In this document: one piece after another, positions 36,910 through 45,112 of the stretch
Layout: the number at the start of each line of letters is the position of its first letter
Numbering within the stretch: position 1 is the stretch's first letter
Assembly: GCF_016316925.1 (NCBI RefSeq)
Contig: NZ_JAEEGB010000035.1
Location: 62,001 to 126,000 of the forward strand
DNA: 64,000 nt
Origin: Clostridium aciditolerans
GTDB taxonomy: Bacteria > Bacillota > Clostridia > Clostridiales > Clostridiaceae
Direction of reading: 5' to 3'
Translations under genes and position numbers: made by a program
Notes under the pieces: model-generated
Database searches by the model: none
The model's input: the letters and a program-made list of their open reading frames with translations, nothing else
What the model was told of the DNA's origin: nothing

Positions 36910-37086
36910 GACAGAGTACAATTGATAGAGAAGGAGGATTTTTATCTGTTATACTCCGAAAAATCTTTAATATATAATTTAAATCTATATTTCGCATTAG
37001 TGAAACATAGGCTCGAAAATATAATAGTTTTCTGACGCAAGGAAGAAAACTTACCTTAATCTGTCCTCTATCAATTGTCCTCTGTC
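36910..37086. mobile_element. MITE-like element with 21-bp terminal inverted repeats
   Basis: Left end (36910-36930) contains GACAGAGTACAATTGATAG; the right end (37066-37086) is its reverse complement with one mismatch (20 of 21). The 135-bp core has no credible ORF. Flanks carry extra TTGACAATTGAC-like sequence. This fits a small non-autonomous element. Confidence 0.55.
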
Positions 37087-37244
37087 CTCTGAAAATGTTA
37101 CTAATACTTTTTAGTGCATAAGTCAACTTTTGGTACAGTAACTCTATGGAATGTTCTAAAGGATACTATAATGAGTTGAAAAAATGCATAGTTAGACAAG
37201 TCCAATAATAATATAGTTATAAGTGATTAAGTAATTAGTCAATT

Positions 37245-37400
37245 ACTCACCGTCTATAGAGGCGGGAGCTTGTAACTCTACTACACATGGTACTAGCGAT
37301 ATTTAATATCTCCCATCTCAAACGTAGGTTACGATACGGTGATTGACAGCACCGCAACATAGCAAGTTTACTCACTATGCTCTTTGGAGTTATTCTCAAT
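37245..37400 (-). ncRNA. Presumed omega (reRNA) guide scaffold at tnpB 3' end
   Basis: In TnpB systems the guide RNA overlaps the 3' end of tnpB and runs to the element's right end. Downstream of the tnpB stop (37368) there are about 120 nt of non-coding sequence with hairpins, ending at CCGCCTCTATAGACGG (minus strand). The guide would be the flanking DNA beyond that end, near 37200-37245. Location is inferred from the family, not shown. Confidence 0.35.
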
Positions 37401-38510
37401 ATACTCAAGACCTTTTCTCCAAAGATTTATTGCTCCAATCCTATCATCATTAGATTGATAGTTGCAATTTTTACATTTAAAGATATGGTTCTTCTTATCT
37501 CTATTAGCTTTTTCAACATGCCCACATTTAGGGCAAGTTTGACTTGTATATTTAGGATTAACTATTATAACAATTGAGTTATTCATTTTAGTCTTATATT
37601 CAAGTAATTGCCTAAATTGATAGAAAGCCCAAGATACAGAAACATATCTATTATTAATATTAATTTTTTCAGTAACAGTTCTAACGTTAGTTAAATCTTC
37701 AAGAACAAATAATGTATTTGTTCCATATTTGTCAACGAGTGCCTTTGTAATGGTATGGTTAATAGCACTAACATAACGGTTTTCTCTTGAACCAATAGAT
37801 TTAATTCTACGTTTTGCTGACTTGCTACCACATTCTTGTAGTTGTTTTCTTAATATTTTATAGTGTCCTCTTTTAGCTTTTATATGTCTACCACTATAGA
37901 AAGTGGTTTTACCATAACTATCATAGGTAGTTGCTAAAAAGTTGATACCGAGGTCAACACCTACAATTTTATTAACTTCAAAAGGTGTGGTTTGAGGATA
38001 ATCTTTAGTCATTGGTATATGCAAAAAGTATTTATTAAATTTATATATCAATTTAGCAGTACCAAAACTAAAAGAGCCATCAAAATACTTTTCCATACCT
38101 TTAGTTTCATAAGGTATTTTGAGTCTACCTTGAAGGCTGTTAATAGAGAATATATCTTTAGTTAAGGAATAATCTCTATTCCAAACAAGGTCATACTCTA
38201 AATTTTTAAACTGTATTAAGGTAAAATCATGCCCATTGGACTTATTGGTTTTATATTTAGCAATAGCAGTTTTCATACAACTTTGAGCCATTTGAGATTT
38301 TAAGTTATATGTTTCTCTTAAATAATAATAAGTGTCTTCATTAATCTTTTTTTGATTAGGACAATTATTATCAAAGATATATTTAGATATATAATTTAGT
38401 GCCTTTTTTATTTGAAACATTGTATTATTTAAAATTTCTATTTGCTCATTAGTAGGATATATTTGTATTTTGGATGTTATAGTAATTTCTATAATATCAA
38501 CTCCTTTCAC
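37368..38510 (-). CDS. tnpB: TnpB RNA-guided nuclease, IS605 OrfB family
   Basis: 380 residues. RuvC-like site: GVDLGINFLA (Asp), FVLEDLTNV (Glu) and NDDRIGAINLWRKG (Asp); zinc ribbon CPKCGHVEKANRDKKNHIFKCKNC. TnpB cuts DNA with an omega RNA guide next to a short TAM and favours retention of the element. The frame opens at GTG 38510, but AAAGGAG lies just inside it (about 38499-38507), so translation may begin at an ATT near 38495. All catalytic residues appear present. Confidence 0.9.
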   Translation of the reverse strand: MKGVDIIEITITSKIQIYPTNEQIEILNNTMFQIKKALNYISKYIFDNNCPNQKKINEDTYYYLRETYNLKSQMAQSCMKTAIAKYKTNKSNGHDFTLIQFKNLEYDLVWNRDYSLTKDIFSINSLQGRLKIPYETKGMEKYFDGSFSFGTAKLIYKFNKYFLHIPMTKDYPQTTPFEVNKIVGVDLGINFLATTYDSYGKTTFYSGRHIKAKRGHYKILRKQLQECGSKSAKRRIKSIGSRENRYVSAINHTITKALVDKYGTNTLFVLEDLTNVRTVTEKININNRYVSVSWAFYQFRQLLEYKTKMNNSIVIIVNPKYTSQTCPKCGHVEKANRDKKNHIFKCKNCNYQSNDDRIGAINLWRKGLEYIENNSKEHSE

Positions 38511-38716
38511 TAATTATAATAATCATATCATATTAGTGAAGAATATATAACAAGAAAGCGAGGTGTGTAAGTGGTAAGTTATGGAGTTGCCTATCGGCAA
38601 ATGGCAATTCCTCCCCTACTTGTAGAAGTGGGAGTATTCTTGCCACGATTAGATGAATTTAAAGCTTTAGTACCTAAATGTATCAGTAAAGCAATTTAGA
38701 TTAAAAAGGAGGCATT

Positions 38717-39367
38717 ATGAGTAAGAAGGAAGAAATAATTAGATTATTTAATAATGGTGTCCAGGATAAAGAAATTGCAGATAGAATAGAGACTAGCTTA
38801 AAATATATTAGACAAGTGCTAAAAGATAAAAGAGAACCATCTATAAGCGACGAAACAAATAAGGGAAATATTGATAAATCAGAAATAGATCGTATTAATA
38901 AAGATACAAATGAGTTGAAGCTTAGGGTAGAAGAACTAGAAAGAATAATTCGATATATAATTAACGATAAAGAGGGAAAAGCTGCTGATAAAAAGGAAGA
39001 TGTTATAGTGAAATTAGAGGAAGTTGAAAGCTTTATTAAAAATATTAAGAAGAATTATAGGTATATAAAGGATTTTAAAGTTAAGTTTACTATGGATTGG
39101 GATAATTCTTTTAATGAAAAAGATGAAAATGCCATAGATGATAAGCCCTCCTTCAATCCAATTGCTTTTTATAGGAAAGAAGGAGAAAAAAAGTTAAAAG
39201 AAAAACTTAGTTATCTATCAAATGAGGAATTGATACAAATAATAAAGGAGTATGTCTCAGACCATAAAGGGGAGACTTGCAAATGGAAAAATAAAGATAA
39301 ATTAGTGCAGTACATTTTAGAAAGAGTTAAAAATTTCGCAGAGAGTAGTAAGGTGCTTTATACTTAG
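38717..39367 (+). CDS. HTH protein with C-terminal SAP-like motif, unknown function
   Basis: 216 residues. The N-terminus KKEEIIRLFNNGVQDKEIADRIETSLKYIRQVLKDKRE is a helix-turn-helix of the sigma-70 region 4/Rok type. A charged coiled coil (about 55-115) follows. The C-terminus LSYLSNEELIQIIKEYVSDHKGETCKWKNKDKLVQYILERVKNF resembles a SAP-type nucleic-acid-binding helix-hairpin. AAAAAGGAGGCATT precedes the ATG. Not a known regulator. It lies beside the TnpB element but looks like host sequence. Confidence 0.65.
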   Translation: MSKKEEIIRLFNNGVQDKEIADRIETSLKYIRQVLKDKREPSISDETNKGNIDKSEIDRINKDTNELKLRVEELERIIRYIINDKEGKAADKKEDVIVKLEEVESFIKNIKKNYRYIKDFKVKFTMDWDNSFNEKDENAIDDKPSFNPIAFYRKEGEKKLKEKLSYLSNEELIQIIKEYVSDHKGETCKWKNKDKLVQYILERVKNFAESSKVLYT

Positions 39368-39391
39368 TGAAAAGCCATTTAGGCTTTTCAC
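39367..39391 (+). terminator. Terminator of the HTH/SAP gene
   Basis: GTGAAAAGCC-ATTTA-GGCTTTTCAC, a perfect 10-bp stem overlapping the stop codon. Confidence 0.7.
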
Positions 39392-39495
39392 CAATTTAGT
39401 TTCTCTGCATTAGGTAATGAATTAAAAGTTATAATAAGTTGGCAGGGCTCTGAATATTATATTAATGATTATCAATTTCCTCAGAAGGTGTTTTT

Positions 39496-39627
39496 ATGGA
39501 AGCAAAGATATTTATGTCAGTATCACAGCTAGTTAAGTATCTTTTAGGTGTTTTTTTACTTGGAATAATATCTGGAGGCGTGATAGGAGGATTACTGGTT
39601 TTAAAGTTTAAGAAACGTTTGAGATAG
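39496..39627 (+). CDS. Small single-TM protein (43 aa)
   Basis: MEAKIFMSVSQLVKYLLG... continues with a Gly-rich hydrophobic helix (about residues 13-36, GVFLLGIISGGVIGGLLVL) and a basic tail KFKKRLR. AGAAGGTGTTTTT precedes the ATG. Length, TM pattern and ribosome site suggest a real small membrane protein, but no family was recognised. Confidence 0.45.
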   Translation: MEAKIFMSVSQLVKYLLGVFLLGIISGGVIGGLLVLKFKKRLR

Positions 39628-39788
39628 AACAAAGCCTGTGTTAAGGTAATAGTACTAGCTAGTGAAAAACTAAGGAAGAAGTTAATACTATAAAGCATTA
39701 TAAAAAGGCAGCAGAATTACATTCATATTGTAATGTTTAAGATATACAAGTTTTGTATATCTTATTTGCATTATATGGATGTACAATA

Positions 39789-39933
39789 AGGAAGGATGCT
39801 CCCGGGTGGAGATCACTATCACTTGACCTGTGAGTTTCTTGAATGGTGTAGAACTTATCTGATTGCAGATGAAAATGTAGTTAATTCATTAGCAAGCCAG
39901 ATGTTTCGCTTGAGGGAAGCATCTTGTAAAGCA
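39789..39933 (+). pseudogene. Partial duplicate of the P-loop kinase gene (45113-45652)
   Basis: About 145 bp nearly identical to positions about 45430-45576 of the kinase gene, encoding ML-PGGDHYHLTCEFL-WCRTYL and the SLASQMFRLREASCKA region. It lacks the Walker A half and ends at a hairpin. It is a fragment left by a partial duplication or recombination; the intact gene lies 5.5 kb downstream in the same orientation. Confidence 0.85.
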
Positions 39934-39938
39934 ATTAG

Positions 39939-39964
39939 AGCCTGCATCTATAAAAATGCAGGCT
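39939..39964 (+). terminator. Hairpin after the kinase fragment
   Basis: AGCCTGCAT (39939-39947) pairs perfectly with ATGCAGGCT (39956-39964), followed by TACTTTT. Confidence 0.65.
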
Positions 39965-40053
39965 TACTTTTGATATAATAAAATTTTGGACGGATAAACA
40001 GTAGTGGAGATAATAGATTAATTTTGTCAGCATGGTAGAAAACAATTAATGGA

Positions 40054-40431
40054 TCATTTAACGCGTGAAGTTGCAATTTTCTCTATTTTATTTTCAAATT
40101 CTGTGAGTGCATTTGAATCCAATGTATCACCTAAGTAATGATTTATTTTTTTAGTATGCCCATTAGTATATTCTACAGAAGTTATAACGCTTGGAAAATC
40201 AGTTTTAGAAGGTCCTAAAGGCTTATACACATATTCAGCGTATCCAAATTGATCTATTAGATCATTTAATTCCTTCACTGCTTCAGGGGATATAGTCCAC
40301 TCATGTTCCCCCAGTTTGGAAACATTCCGAATACCAGTCCATTTAACTTTACCCGTATTATCTATTTGAATTATATATTCAGGACAGGCGCCAAAACAGG
40401 CCGTTCTTTCAAGAGTAATTTTTTTAAACAT
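40054..40431 (-). CDS. DUF6438-type protein
   Basis: 125 residues: ITLERTACFGACPEYIIQIDNTGKVKWTGIRNVSKLGEH, the hallmark T-x-C-F-G-x-C-P-x-Y start of the DUF6438 family, then EAVKELNDLIDQFGYAEYVYKP and SVEYTNGHTKKINHYLGD. The family has no known function. No signal peptide. Its ATG follows the stop of the upstream gene directly (TGA then ATG), so it is translationally coupled to the 40432 gene. Confidence 0.8.
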   Translation of the reverse strand: MFKKITLERTACFGACPEYIIQIDNTGKVKWTGIRNVSKLGEHEWTISPEAVKELNDLIDQFGYAEYVYKPLGPSKTDFPSVITSVEYTNGHTKKINHYLGDTLDSNALTEFENKIEKIATSRVK

Positions 40432-40860
40432 TCATTGTTCTCTACAGTCACATTCCCCATATTCGTATTCATCAGGATTTCCATTTCTCGCTCTTCTTCG
40501 CAAACATCTAAGTCTTCTTATTGCTTGATAGTCTAATACTTCATCATCCCCAGTCCTTACATTTGTTCCGACTAAACTATCTTCTCCTGCTTCAAAATCT
40601 CTTAATGTAATTACTTGACCATTATTCAAGGTCACCTCTAGCCTAGGTCTTCTTCTTTCCTCGCAGCGTCTAGCAACTCTTCTTGCAAAACTAGGGTCTA
40701 CAGCTAAGAAAGTACCTGGTGCTGCTTGAGGTGGGTATTCTTCCTCAACTTCAAAACCTTCTTCTTGCCTGTAATAAAAATTATAATAGTAAGGACAATA
40801 GCATCCTGGAGAATTAAAAGTTCCTCTTACCATATAAGGGCACTGATAACAACAATTCAT
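40432..40860 (-). CDS. Cys/Tyr/Arg-rich small protein, possible spore-surface protein
   Basis: 142 residues. The N-terminus MNCCYQCPYMVRG...CYCPYYYNFYYRQEEG and the C-terminus GECDCREQ are Cys/Tyr rich; the middle is Arg-rich (FARRVARRCEERRRPRLEVTLNNGQVITLRDF). Coat and exosporium proteins of clostridia often look like this, but no family was identified. Its composition resembles the 41210 protein (MYCYNCQYFNQC). AAGGGAAAAGA precedes the ATG. Confidence 0.65.
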   Translation of the reverse strand: MNCCYQCPYMVRGTFNSPGCYCPYYYNFYYRQEEGFEVEEEYPPQAAPGTFLAVDPSFARRVARRCEERRRPRLEVTLNNGQVITLRDFEAGEDSLVGTNVRTGDDEVLDYQAIRRLRCLRRRARNGNPDEYEYGECDCREQ

Positions 40861-41087
40861 TCTTTTCCCTTCCTTATATAATTGATATCAATTTTATCAA
40901 TAATATGCTTTAAACATACCTTTCCTCGTCTGGTGGATACTCATCTTCATCTATTTTCGTTGTTTCTATACATTAATTGTGAACCCTTTATTTCATCGTT
41001 ACCACAATAGACTCTATTGATGTTATTTGTATAAGGAATTTTGTGAAAATTGCTTACAAATTATAATATGATATTTAGCAGATAGAT

Positions 41088-41137
41088 GTTACTATTTGTT
41101 TTGAATTTATAATTATACATTCAAAACAAATAGTAAC
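41088..41137. other. Perfect 18-bp inverted repeat in an intergenic gap
   Basis: GTTACTATTTGTTTTGAA (41088-41105), 14-nt loop, and its exact complement (41120-41137). There is no U-run on either side. The 40861-41209 gap otherwise holds only the divergent promoters. Possible operator, transcription barrier or small RNA stem. Confidence 0.55.
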
Positions 41138-41209
41138 CCTTGATTCTTTAATATCATAAAATATTTTATAATGAATTTTTTATAGTAATAATTAAAAGGA
41201 GAAAGCCTT

Positions 41210-42130
41210 ATGTATTGTTACAACTGTCAATATTTTAATCAGTGTTCTTACAAGAATCAATTAATTTCAATGCCATATTACTATAGCAGAGGCTACGGAA
41301 GATTAAGACTAGGTGGGGACGAACCCCTAGTAGAACTGTCTGTACTTGGAGATGAAGAACCTGATTACATTCCTCCGGAACCACCGGGTGCTACTATGAA
41401 GAAAAATGAAATAATAAGGGTAATAAAATCTTGCAAAAGTAAGTGGATTTATATCTGGACTAAAGTGGGAGATAATTTTTGGGCCAAGATAGACACCTAC
41501 GATAATGATTCAGTTACTACTATAAAGCATGGAAAAATTTTGTATGATAGGATAAGAAAAATATCATGTCCTAGACCAATGGAATTAGATCAAACTCCCC
41601 AAGAGAATAATGAACCTTTAGATAAAGAAGAAAATGAAGATGAGTATGTTAGTGCTGAACGCTTCAATGATAATAATTGTAGCAGAGGCTACGGAAGAAT
41701 AGGACCTAGGATGGAAGAACCCCCAGTAGAAATGTCTGGATTTAGAGATGAACCACCTAATTATATTCCTCCAGAACCACCGGGTAGTACTATGTCTAAA
41801 GATAAAATAATAGAAATAATAGATTCTTGTAAAAGTGGGTGGTTTTATATCTGGACTGAAATGGATACTGAATTTTGGGACAAGATAATAAGCCATGATA
41901 GAGATTCAGTTACCACCGATAAGCATGGAAAAATTTTGTATGATAGGATAAGAAAAATAAAATGTCACGAAGTAATGAAAAAAACTCAAATTCCACAAGA
42001 GAATCAGGAGCCTTTAGAAGAAGGTGAGGAAGAAGAAGTTGTTATTGCTAAGCGCTTCTATGATAATAACTGTAGAAATTGTTACTATTACCATGTGTGC
42101 CCAGTTAAAATGCAAATACCTCATTCTTAA
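41210..42130 (+). CDS. Internally duplicated Cys-rich protein of unknown function
   Basis: 306 residues with an internal direct duplication: about residues 26-157 and 158-290, period 132. Matching pieces are SRGYGR, YIPPEPPG, SCKS-W-YIWT, DSVTT-KHGKILYDRIRKI-C and PQEN-EPL. Each unit has a conserved acidic/Pro part and a W/Y-rich domain with SWIYIWT-like strands. Cys motifs cap both ends (CYNCQYFNQC and CRNCYYYHVC). AAAAGGAGAAAGCCTT precedes the ATG. Probably a spore or surface protein related in style to the 40432 gene. Function not recognised. Confidence 0.7.
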   Translation: MYCYNCQYFNQCSYKNQLISMPYYYSRGYGRLRLGGDEPLVELSVLGDEEPDYIPPEPPGATMKKNEIIRVIKSCKSKWIYIWTKVGDNFWAKIDTYDNDSVTTIKHGKILYDRIRKISCPRPMELDQTPQENNEPLDKEENEDEYVSAERFNDNNCSRGYGRIGPRMEEPPVEMSGFRDEPPNYIPPEPPGSTMSKDKIIEIIDSCKSGWFYIWTEMDTEFWDKIISHDRDSVTTDKHGKILYDRIRKIKCHEVMKKTQIPQENQEPLEEGEEEEVVIAKRFYDNNCRNCYYYHVCPVKMQIPHS

Positions 42131-42336
42131 TATTACAGGACTGCCAGGCAACTATTTTAGTATAGGCAGCAATGAATATACTAGAAGAATTAATAGCAAA
42201 CTTAAAGAAGAACGGTTGCATCCCTTTAAAATATAGTTTAATATTTTCATATGTTGCAGTACAAAATTATATTTAGTTAGTTAAATATGTTTAGGCATTC
42301 ATAATCGAAACATGAGAAGGAGGGCATATACATAAG

Positions 42337-43581
42337 ATGAAATTTTTAAGTTTAGCTATTCTAATACTGTATAGCATAGTTGTAGGAGGAATTGTAGGGC
42401 TGTTGACATGGGGCTTTTTAGGTATTGTTTCTTTAACAACTCATTTTTTATGGGTTAGCTTACCAGAGTCACTTAATATTCAAAACTGGACTATATTACT
42501 TTGTCTAGTTGGAGGCCTTTTGGTAGGTCTATGTCAAAAGTATTTTGGTAATTATCCACGTAATATGGAGGAAGTATTAGCGGAATTCAAGGAAACTAAG
42601 AGAGTTGATTATAGATCATTATATAAGAGTACAATAGCTGCACTTTGTGTTCTTTCCTTTGGAGCTAGTCTTGGACCTGAAGCGGCTTTAGTTGGACTGA
42701 TAGGAGGCCTTTCTACATGGGCAGGAGACGCTATTAAATCTATAATTAAGAAAAAAGCGGTTTTAAATGAGTATGGAGACATAATAATAGAATATAGCAT
42801 TGAGGCCACAATTGGCATGATTTTTAGAACACCACTATTTGGTGCTACTACATTCTTTGAGGATAAAAAAGATTCAAAACTTACAAAGATGATAAAATCA
42901 CTTGTATATTTGATAACTACTTTTGCAGGCTTTGGTGTATTTATATTTTTATCAAAAATAGATAACAGGAGATTTTCATTGGCTGACTTTGGTCCAGCAA
43001 CAATAGGTAAAAATGAAATTATAGCTATAATACCACTTATACTTATAGGGGTATTGTTTGCAATGTTATATGAGTTTTTTGGAGATATTCTTCACAAGTT
43101 ACTTAAACCATTGGAAGGTTATAAAATAATAAAAGCTGTTATTGGTGGATTAGTATTAGGATTGATAGGAACTATTCTTCCTATTACTTTATTCTCCGGT
43201 GAGCATCAGCTTACAGAACTAGCAGTAGATTGGACAAATATGTCTGTTTATTTATTATTAATAACAGCTGTTGTAAAGTTATTCATAACAGAATTTTGCT
43301 TGACAACTGGTTGGCGTGGAGGACATATATTTCCTATTATTTTCGCAGGAGTAAGTATAGGATTTGGAGTTGCATCCTTATTTTCAATAGATCCAGTAAC
43401 ATCCATTACAATTGTAACTACTTCACTAACAAGTGCAGTACTTAAAAAGCCAATAGCAGTTGTATTTATTTTAATCCTTCTATTCCCAATAAAATTAATT
43501 ATACCAATGGTATTAGCAGCATATATTCCAATATATATATTAAAGTATAAGGATAACTTTACAGGAGTATCGCCAACCTAA
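42337..43581 (+). CDS. ClC-family chloride channel/transporter
   Basis: 414 residues with about ten TM helices. Ion-path motifs: FGASLGPEAALVG (GREGP-like region, here GASLGPE), and GWRGGHIFPIIFAGVSIG (GxFxP-like). No CBS domains, as in short bacterial forms. It may move chloride or fluoride; the Glu of the second motif that marks H+/Cl- exchangers is not clearly present. GAAGGAGGGC lies 13 nt before the ATG. Confidence 0.85.
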   Translation: MKFLSLAILILYSIVVGGIVGLLTWGFLGIVSLTTHFLWVSLPESLNIQNWTILLCLVGGLLVGLCQKYFGNYPRNMEEVLAEFKETKRVDYRSLYKSTIAALCVLSFGASLGPEAALVGLIGGLSTWAGDAIKSIIKKKAVLNEYGDIIIEYSIEATIGMIFRTPLFGATTFFEDKKDSKLTKMIKSLVYLITTFAGFGVFIFLSKIDNRRFSLADFGPATIGKNEIIAIIPLILIGVLFAMLYEFFGDILHKLLKPLEGYKIIKAVIGGLVLGLIGTILPITLFSGEHQLTELAVDWTNMSVYLLLITAVVKLFITEFCLTTGWRGGHIFPIIFAGVSIGFGVASLFSIDPVTSITIVTTSLTSAVLKKPIAVVFILILLFPIKLIIPMVLAAYIPIYILKYKDNFTGVSPT

Positions 43582-43648
43582 GTTTCAATCTCCTTCAGAA
43601 GATTCTCCGAGAGATGCTAACAAATTGGAAATACAAATTTGATGTAAA

Positions 43649-43692
43649 AAGCCATTGCTTAATTATTAAGCAATGGCTTAAATTTTATTTTT
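43649..43692 (+). terminator. Terminator after the ClC gene
   Basis: AAGCCATTGCTTAA (43649-43662), TTA, TTAAGCAATGGCTT (43666-43679), then AAATTTTATTTTT. A strong perfect stem. Confidence 0.8.
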
Positions 43693-43710
43693 GAACAAAT
43701 ATATAAAATA

Positions 43711-43739
43711 TTGTGATATATTTTATGCAATGATATAAT
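43711..43739 (+). promoter_or_regulatory. Predicted promoter of the MFS gene
   Basis: TTGTGA (43711-43716), 17 bp, TATAAT (43734-43739), giving a leader of about 160 nt that contains a short ORF and an inverted repeat. Confidence 0.6.
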
Positions 43740-43788
43740 TTTTACTGAAATCCTAATGGAAGATACTATTTTTAGGAGGTGTTTTAAA

Positions 43789-43857
43789 GTGACTTTTGAA
43801 GCTTATCTTCCTGTATATAATTTCGAAATAATACAGGCACTTATTGCAGATAAATAG
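43789..43857 (+). CDS. Possible 22-codon leader peptide
   Basis: GTG start with AGGAGGTG 7 nt upstream, reading MTFEAYLPVYNFEIIQALIADK and ending 2 nt before a 14-bp inverted repeat. It lies between the promoter and the MFS start. A regulatory leader is plausible; it could also be a leftover gene fragment. Confidence 0.35.
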   Translation: MTFEAYLPVYNFEIIQALIADK

Positions 43858-43859
43858 TC

Positions 43860-43890
43860 TTATCATAATTAATCAAATTAATTATGATAA
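43860..43890 (+). promoter_or_regulatory. 14-bp inverted repeat abutting the MFS ribosome site
   Basis: TTATCATAATTAAT, CAA, ATTAATTATGATAA. The right arm ends directly at GGAG of the ribosome binding site (43891-43894). It could act as an operator or as an mRNA hairpin limiting translation. Confidence 0.5.
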
Positions 43891-43904
43891 GGAGAATTTT
43901 ATAG

Positions 43905-45071
43905 ATGAATAAAAAGAGGAACATTTTATTAATTTTAGCTATTGTGTTTACAGCATTTAATTTAAGATCACCTATTACAGGAGTCGGTTCACTTGTTAGC
44001 GCCATAAAAACGGAGCTGAATCTATCGGTAAGCTCTGCGGGAATCATCACAACTATTCCACTTATTACTTTTGCAATAGCCTCCCCTTTTATAAGCGGCC
44101 TCAGCAAGAAATTCAGTGCTGGACAACTTATGATTTACTCACTTATTACATTGGCTTTTGGAATTGTTGTTCGCTCTTATACAGGAACAGCAGGCTTGTT
44201 TATTGGGACAGCCATAATTGGTACAGGAATAGCAGTTGGTAACGTCTTGCTCCCTAGCATTATAAAATCTCAGTATCCAGATAAAGTCGGAATGATGACA
44301 AGCATTTACACAACATCAATGACAATCTTTGCTGGGCTCTCTTCTGGAATTAGTGTTCCACTTGCAACAAAGGCAGGGCTAGGCTGGAAAAACGCTTTAG
44401 CAGTGTGGCTGATTCTTGCAGTTATAACAATAGCCATCTGGATTCTGCAGAGGAATTTACAGCTAGAAGATAAAAAGGCTTACAAAGAAGCTCCTAAAAA
44501 GAACATGTATAAATCATCTGTAGCATGGTCGGTTACTTTGTATATGGGGACTCAGTCCTTATTGTTCTACTGTTTTGTGGCATGGCTGCCCACTATACTG
44601 CAGGCAAAAGGAATCCATACCGAAACAGCGGGATATTATGCTTCGGCATATCAGTTTATGGGAATTCCAGCTTCATTTTCTGTTCCGCTGTTAGCAGTAA
44701 GAAAGAGAAATCAGAAGGCAATAGCAGGTATCATTTCTTTTGTCTATGCTCTTGGGTTAATGTTATTCCTATTTGCAGATAACCCCATACTTATTGCAGT
44801 TTCAGTTTTGATCTGTGGTTTTTGTTCAGGAGCCTGCATAAGTCTTGCAATGTCCTTTATTGGACTCCGTTCCTGTGGGGCACAAGAGGCTGCAAGTTTA
44901 TCAGGAATGTCACAGGCAATGGGGTATTTACTGGCAGCTGTAGGCCCATTTATAATGGGAGTTATTTTTGATATTTGCCACTCATGGAATGTGCCGATAA
45001 TATGCTTGATTGTTATGGCAGTATTTCTTTTGGCCATTAGTTTAAAAGCAGGAGAAGAAAGAACAGTATAA
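43905..45071 (+). CDS. MFS transporter, CynX/NimT family
   Basis: 388 residues, 12 TM helices. Family signs: NLRSPITGVGSLVSAI near the N-terminus, GLSSGISVPLA after TM5, and SGMSQAMGYLLAAVGPFIMG near the end, as in CynX/YycB/NimT transporters that move small molecules such as cyanate, nitroimidazole or unknown drugs. AAGGAGAATTTTATAG precedes the ATG. Regulatory signals upstream suggest inducible expression. The substrate is not deducible. Confidence 0.9.
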   Translation: MNKKRNILLILAIVFTAFNLRSPITGVGSLVSAIKTELNLSVSSAGIITTIPLITFAIASPFISGLSKKFSAGQLMIYSLITLAFGIVVRSYTGTAGLFIGTAIIGTGIAVGNVLLPSIIKSQYPDKVGMMTSIYTTSMTIFAGLSSGISVPLATKAGLGWKNALAVWLILAVITIAIWILQRNLQLEDKKAYKEAPKKNMYKSSVAWSVTLYMGTQSLLFYCFVAWLPTILQAKGIHTETAGYYASAYQFMGIPASFSVPLLAVRKRNQKAIAGIISFVYALGLMLFLFADNPILIAVSVLICGFCSGACISLAMSFIGLRSCGAQEAASLSGMSQAMGYLLAAVGPFIMGVIFDICHSWNVPIICLIVMAVFLLAISLKAGEERTV

Positions 45072-45112
45072 TAAACATAACTTTTTAAAAGGGAGGGGAC
45101 AAGAGCATTAAT

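Larger units (their letters stand above)
37240..38640 (-). mobile_element. Solo TnpB element (IS200/IS605 superfamily, IS1341-like)
   Basis: A tnpB gene flanked by structured ends and no tnpA. The upstream end (right, 38583-38634) has two hairpins: GGAGTTGCC with GGCAATTCC, and CTCCC-ACTT with AAGT-GGGAG. The downstream end (left, about 37245-37345) has a hairpin around CCGTCTATAGAGGCGG (37251-37266). Such elements depend on a TnpA supplied in trans for movement. Exact ends are not fixed. Confidence 0.65.

Noticed and set aside
36791..37126. 111-codon minus-strand frame
   Set aside because: It coincides with the MITE-like element and its inverted repeats; no ribosome site.
37368..38510. Cas12-type effector or CRISPR locus
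   Set aside because: Length of about 380 residues, IS605 OrfB motifs and no repeat-spacer array: it is TnpB, not a Cas protein.
42024..42236. 70-codon plus-strand frame after the duplicated protein
   Set aside because: Its first half overlaps the end of the 41210 gene in another frame, and the remainder has no start with a ribosome site.
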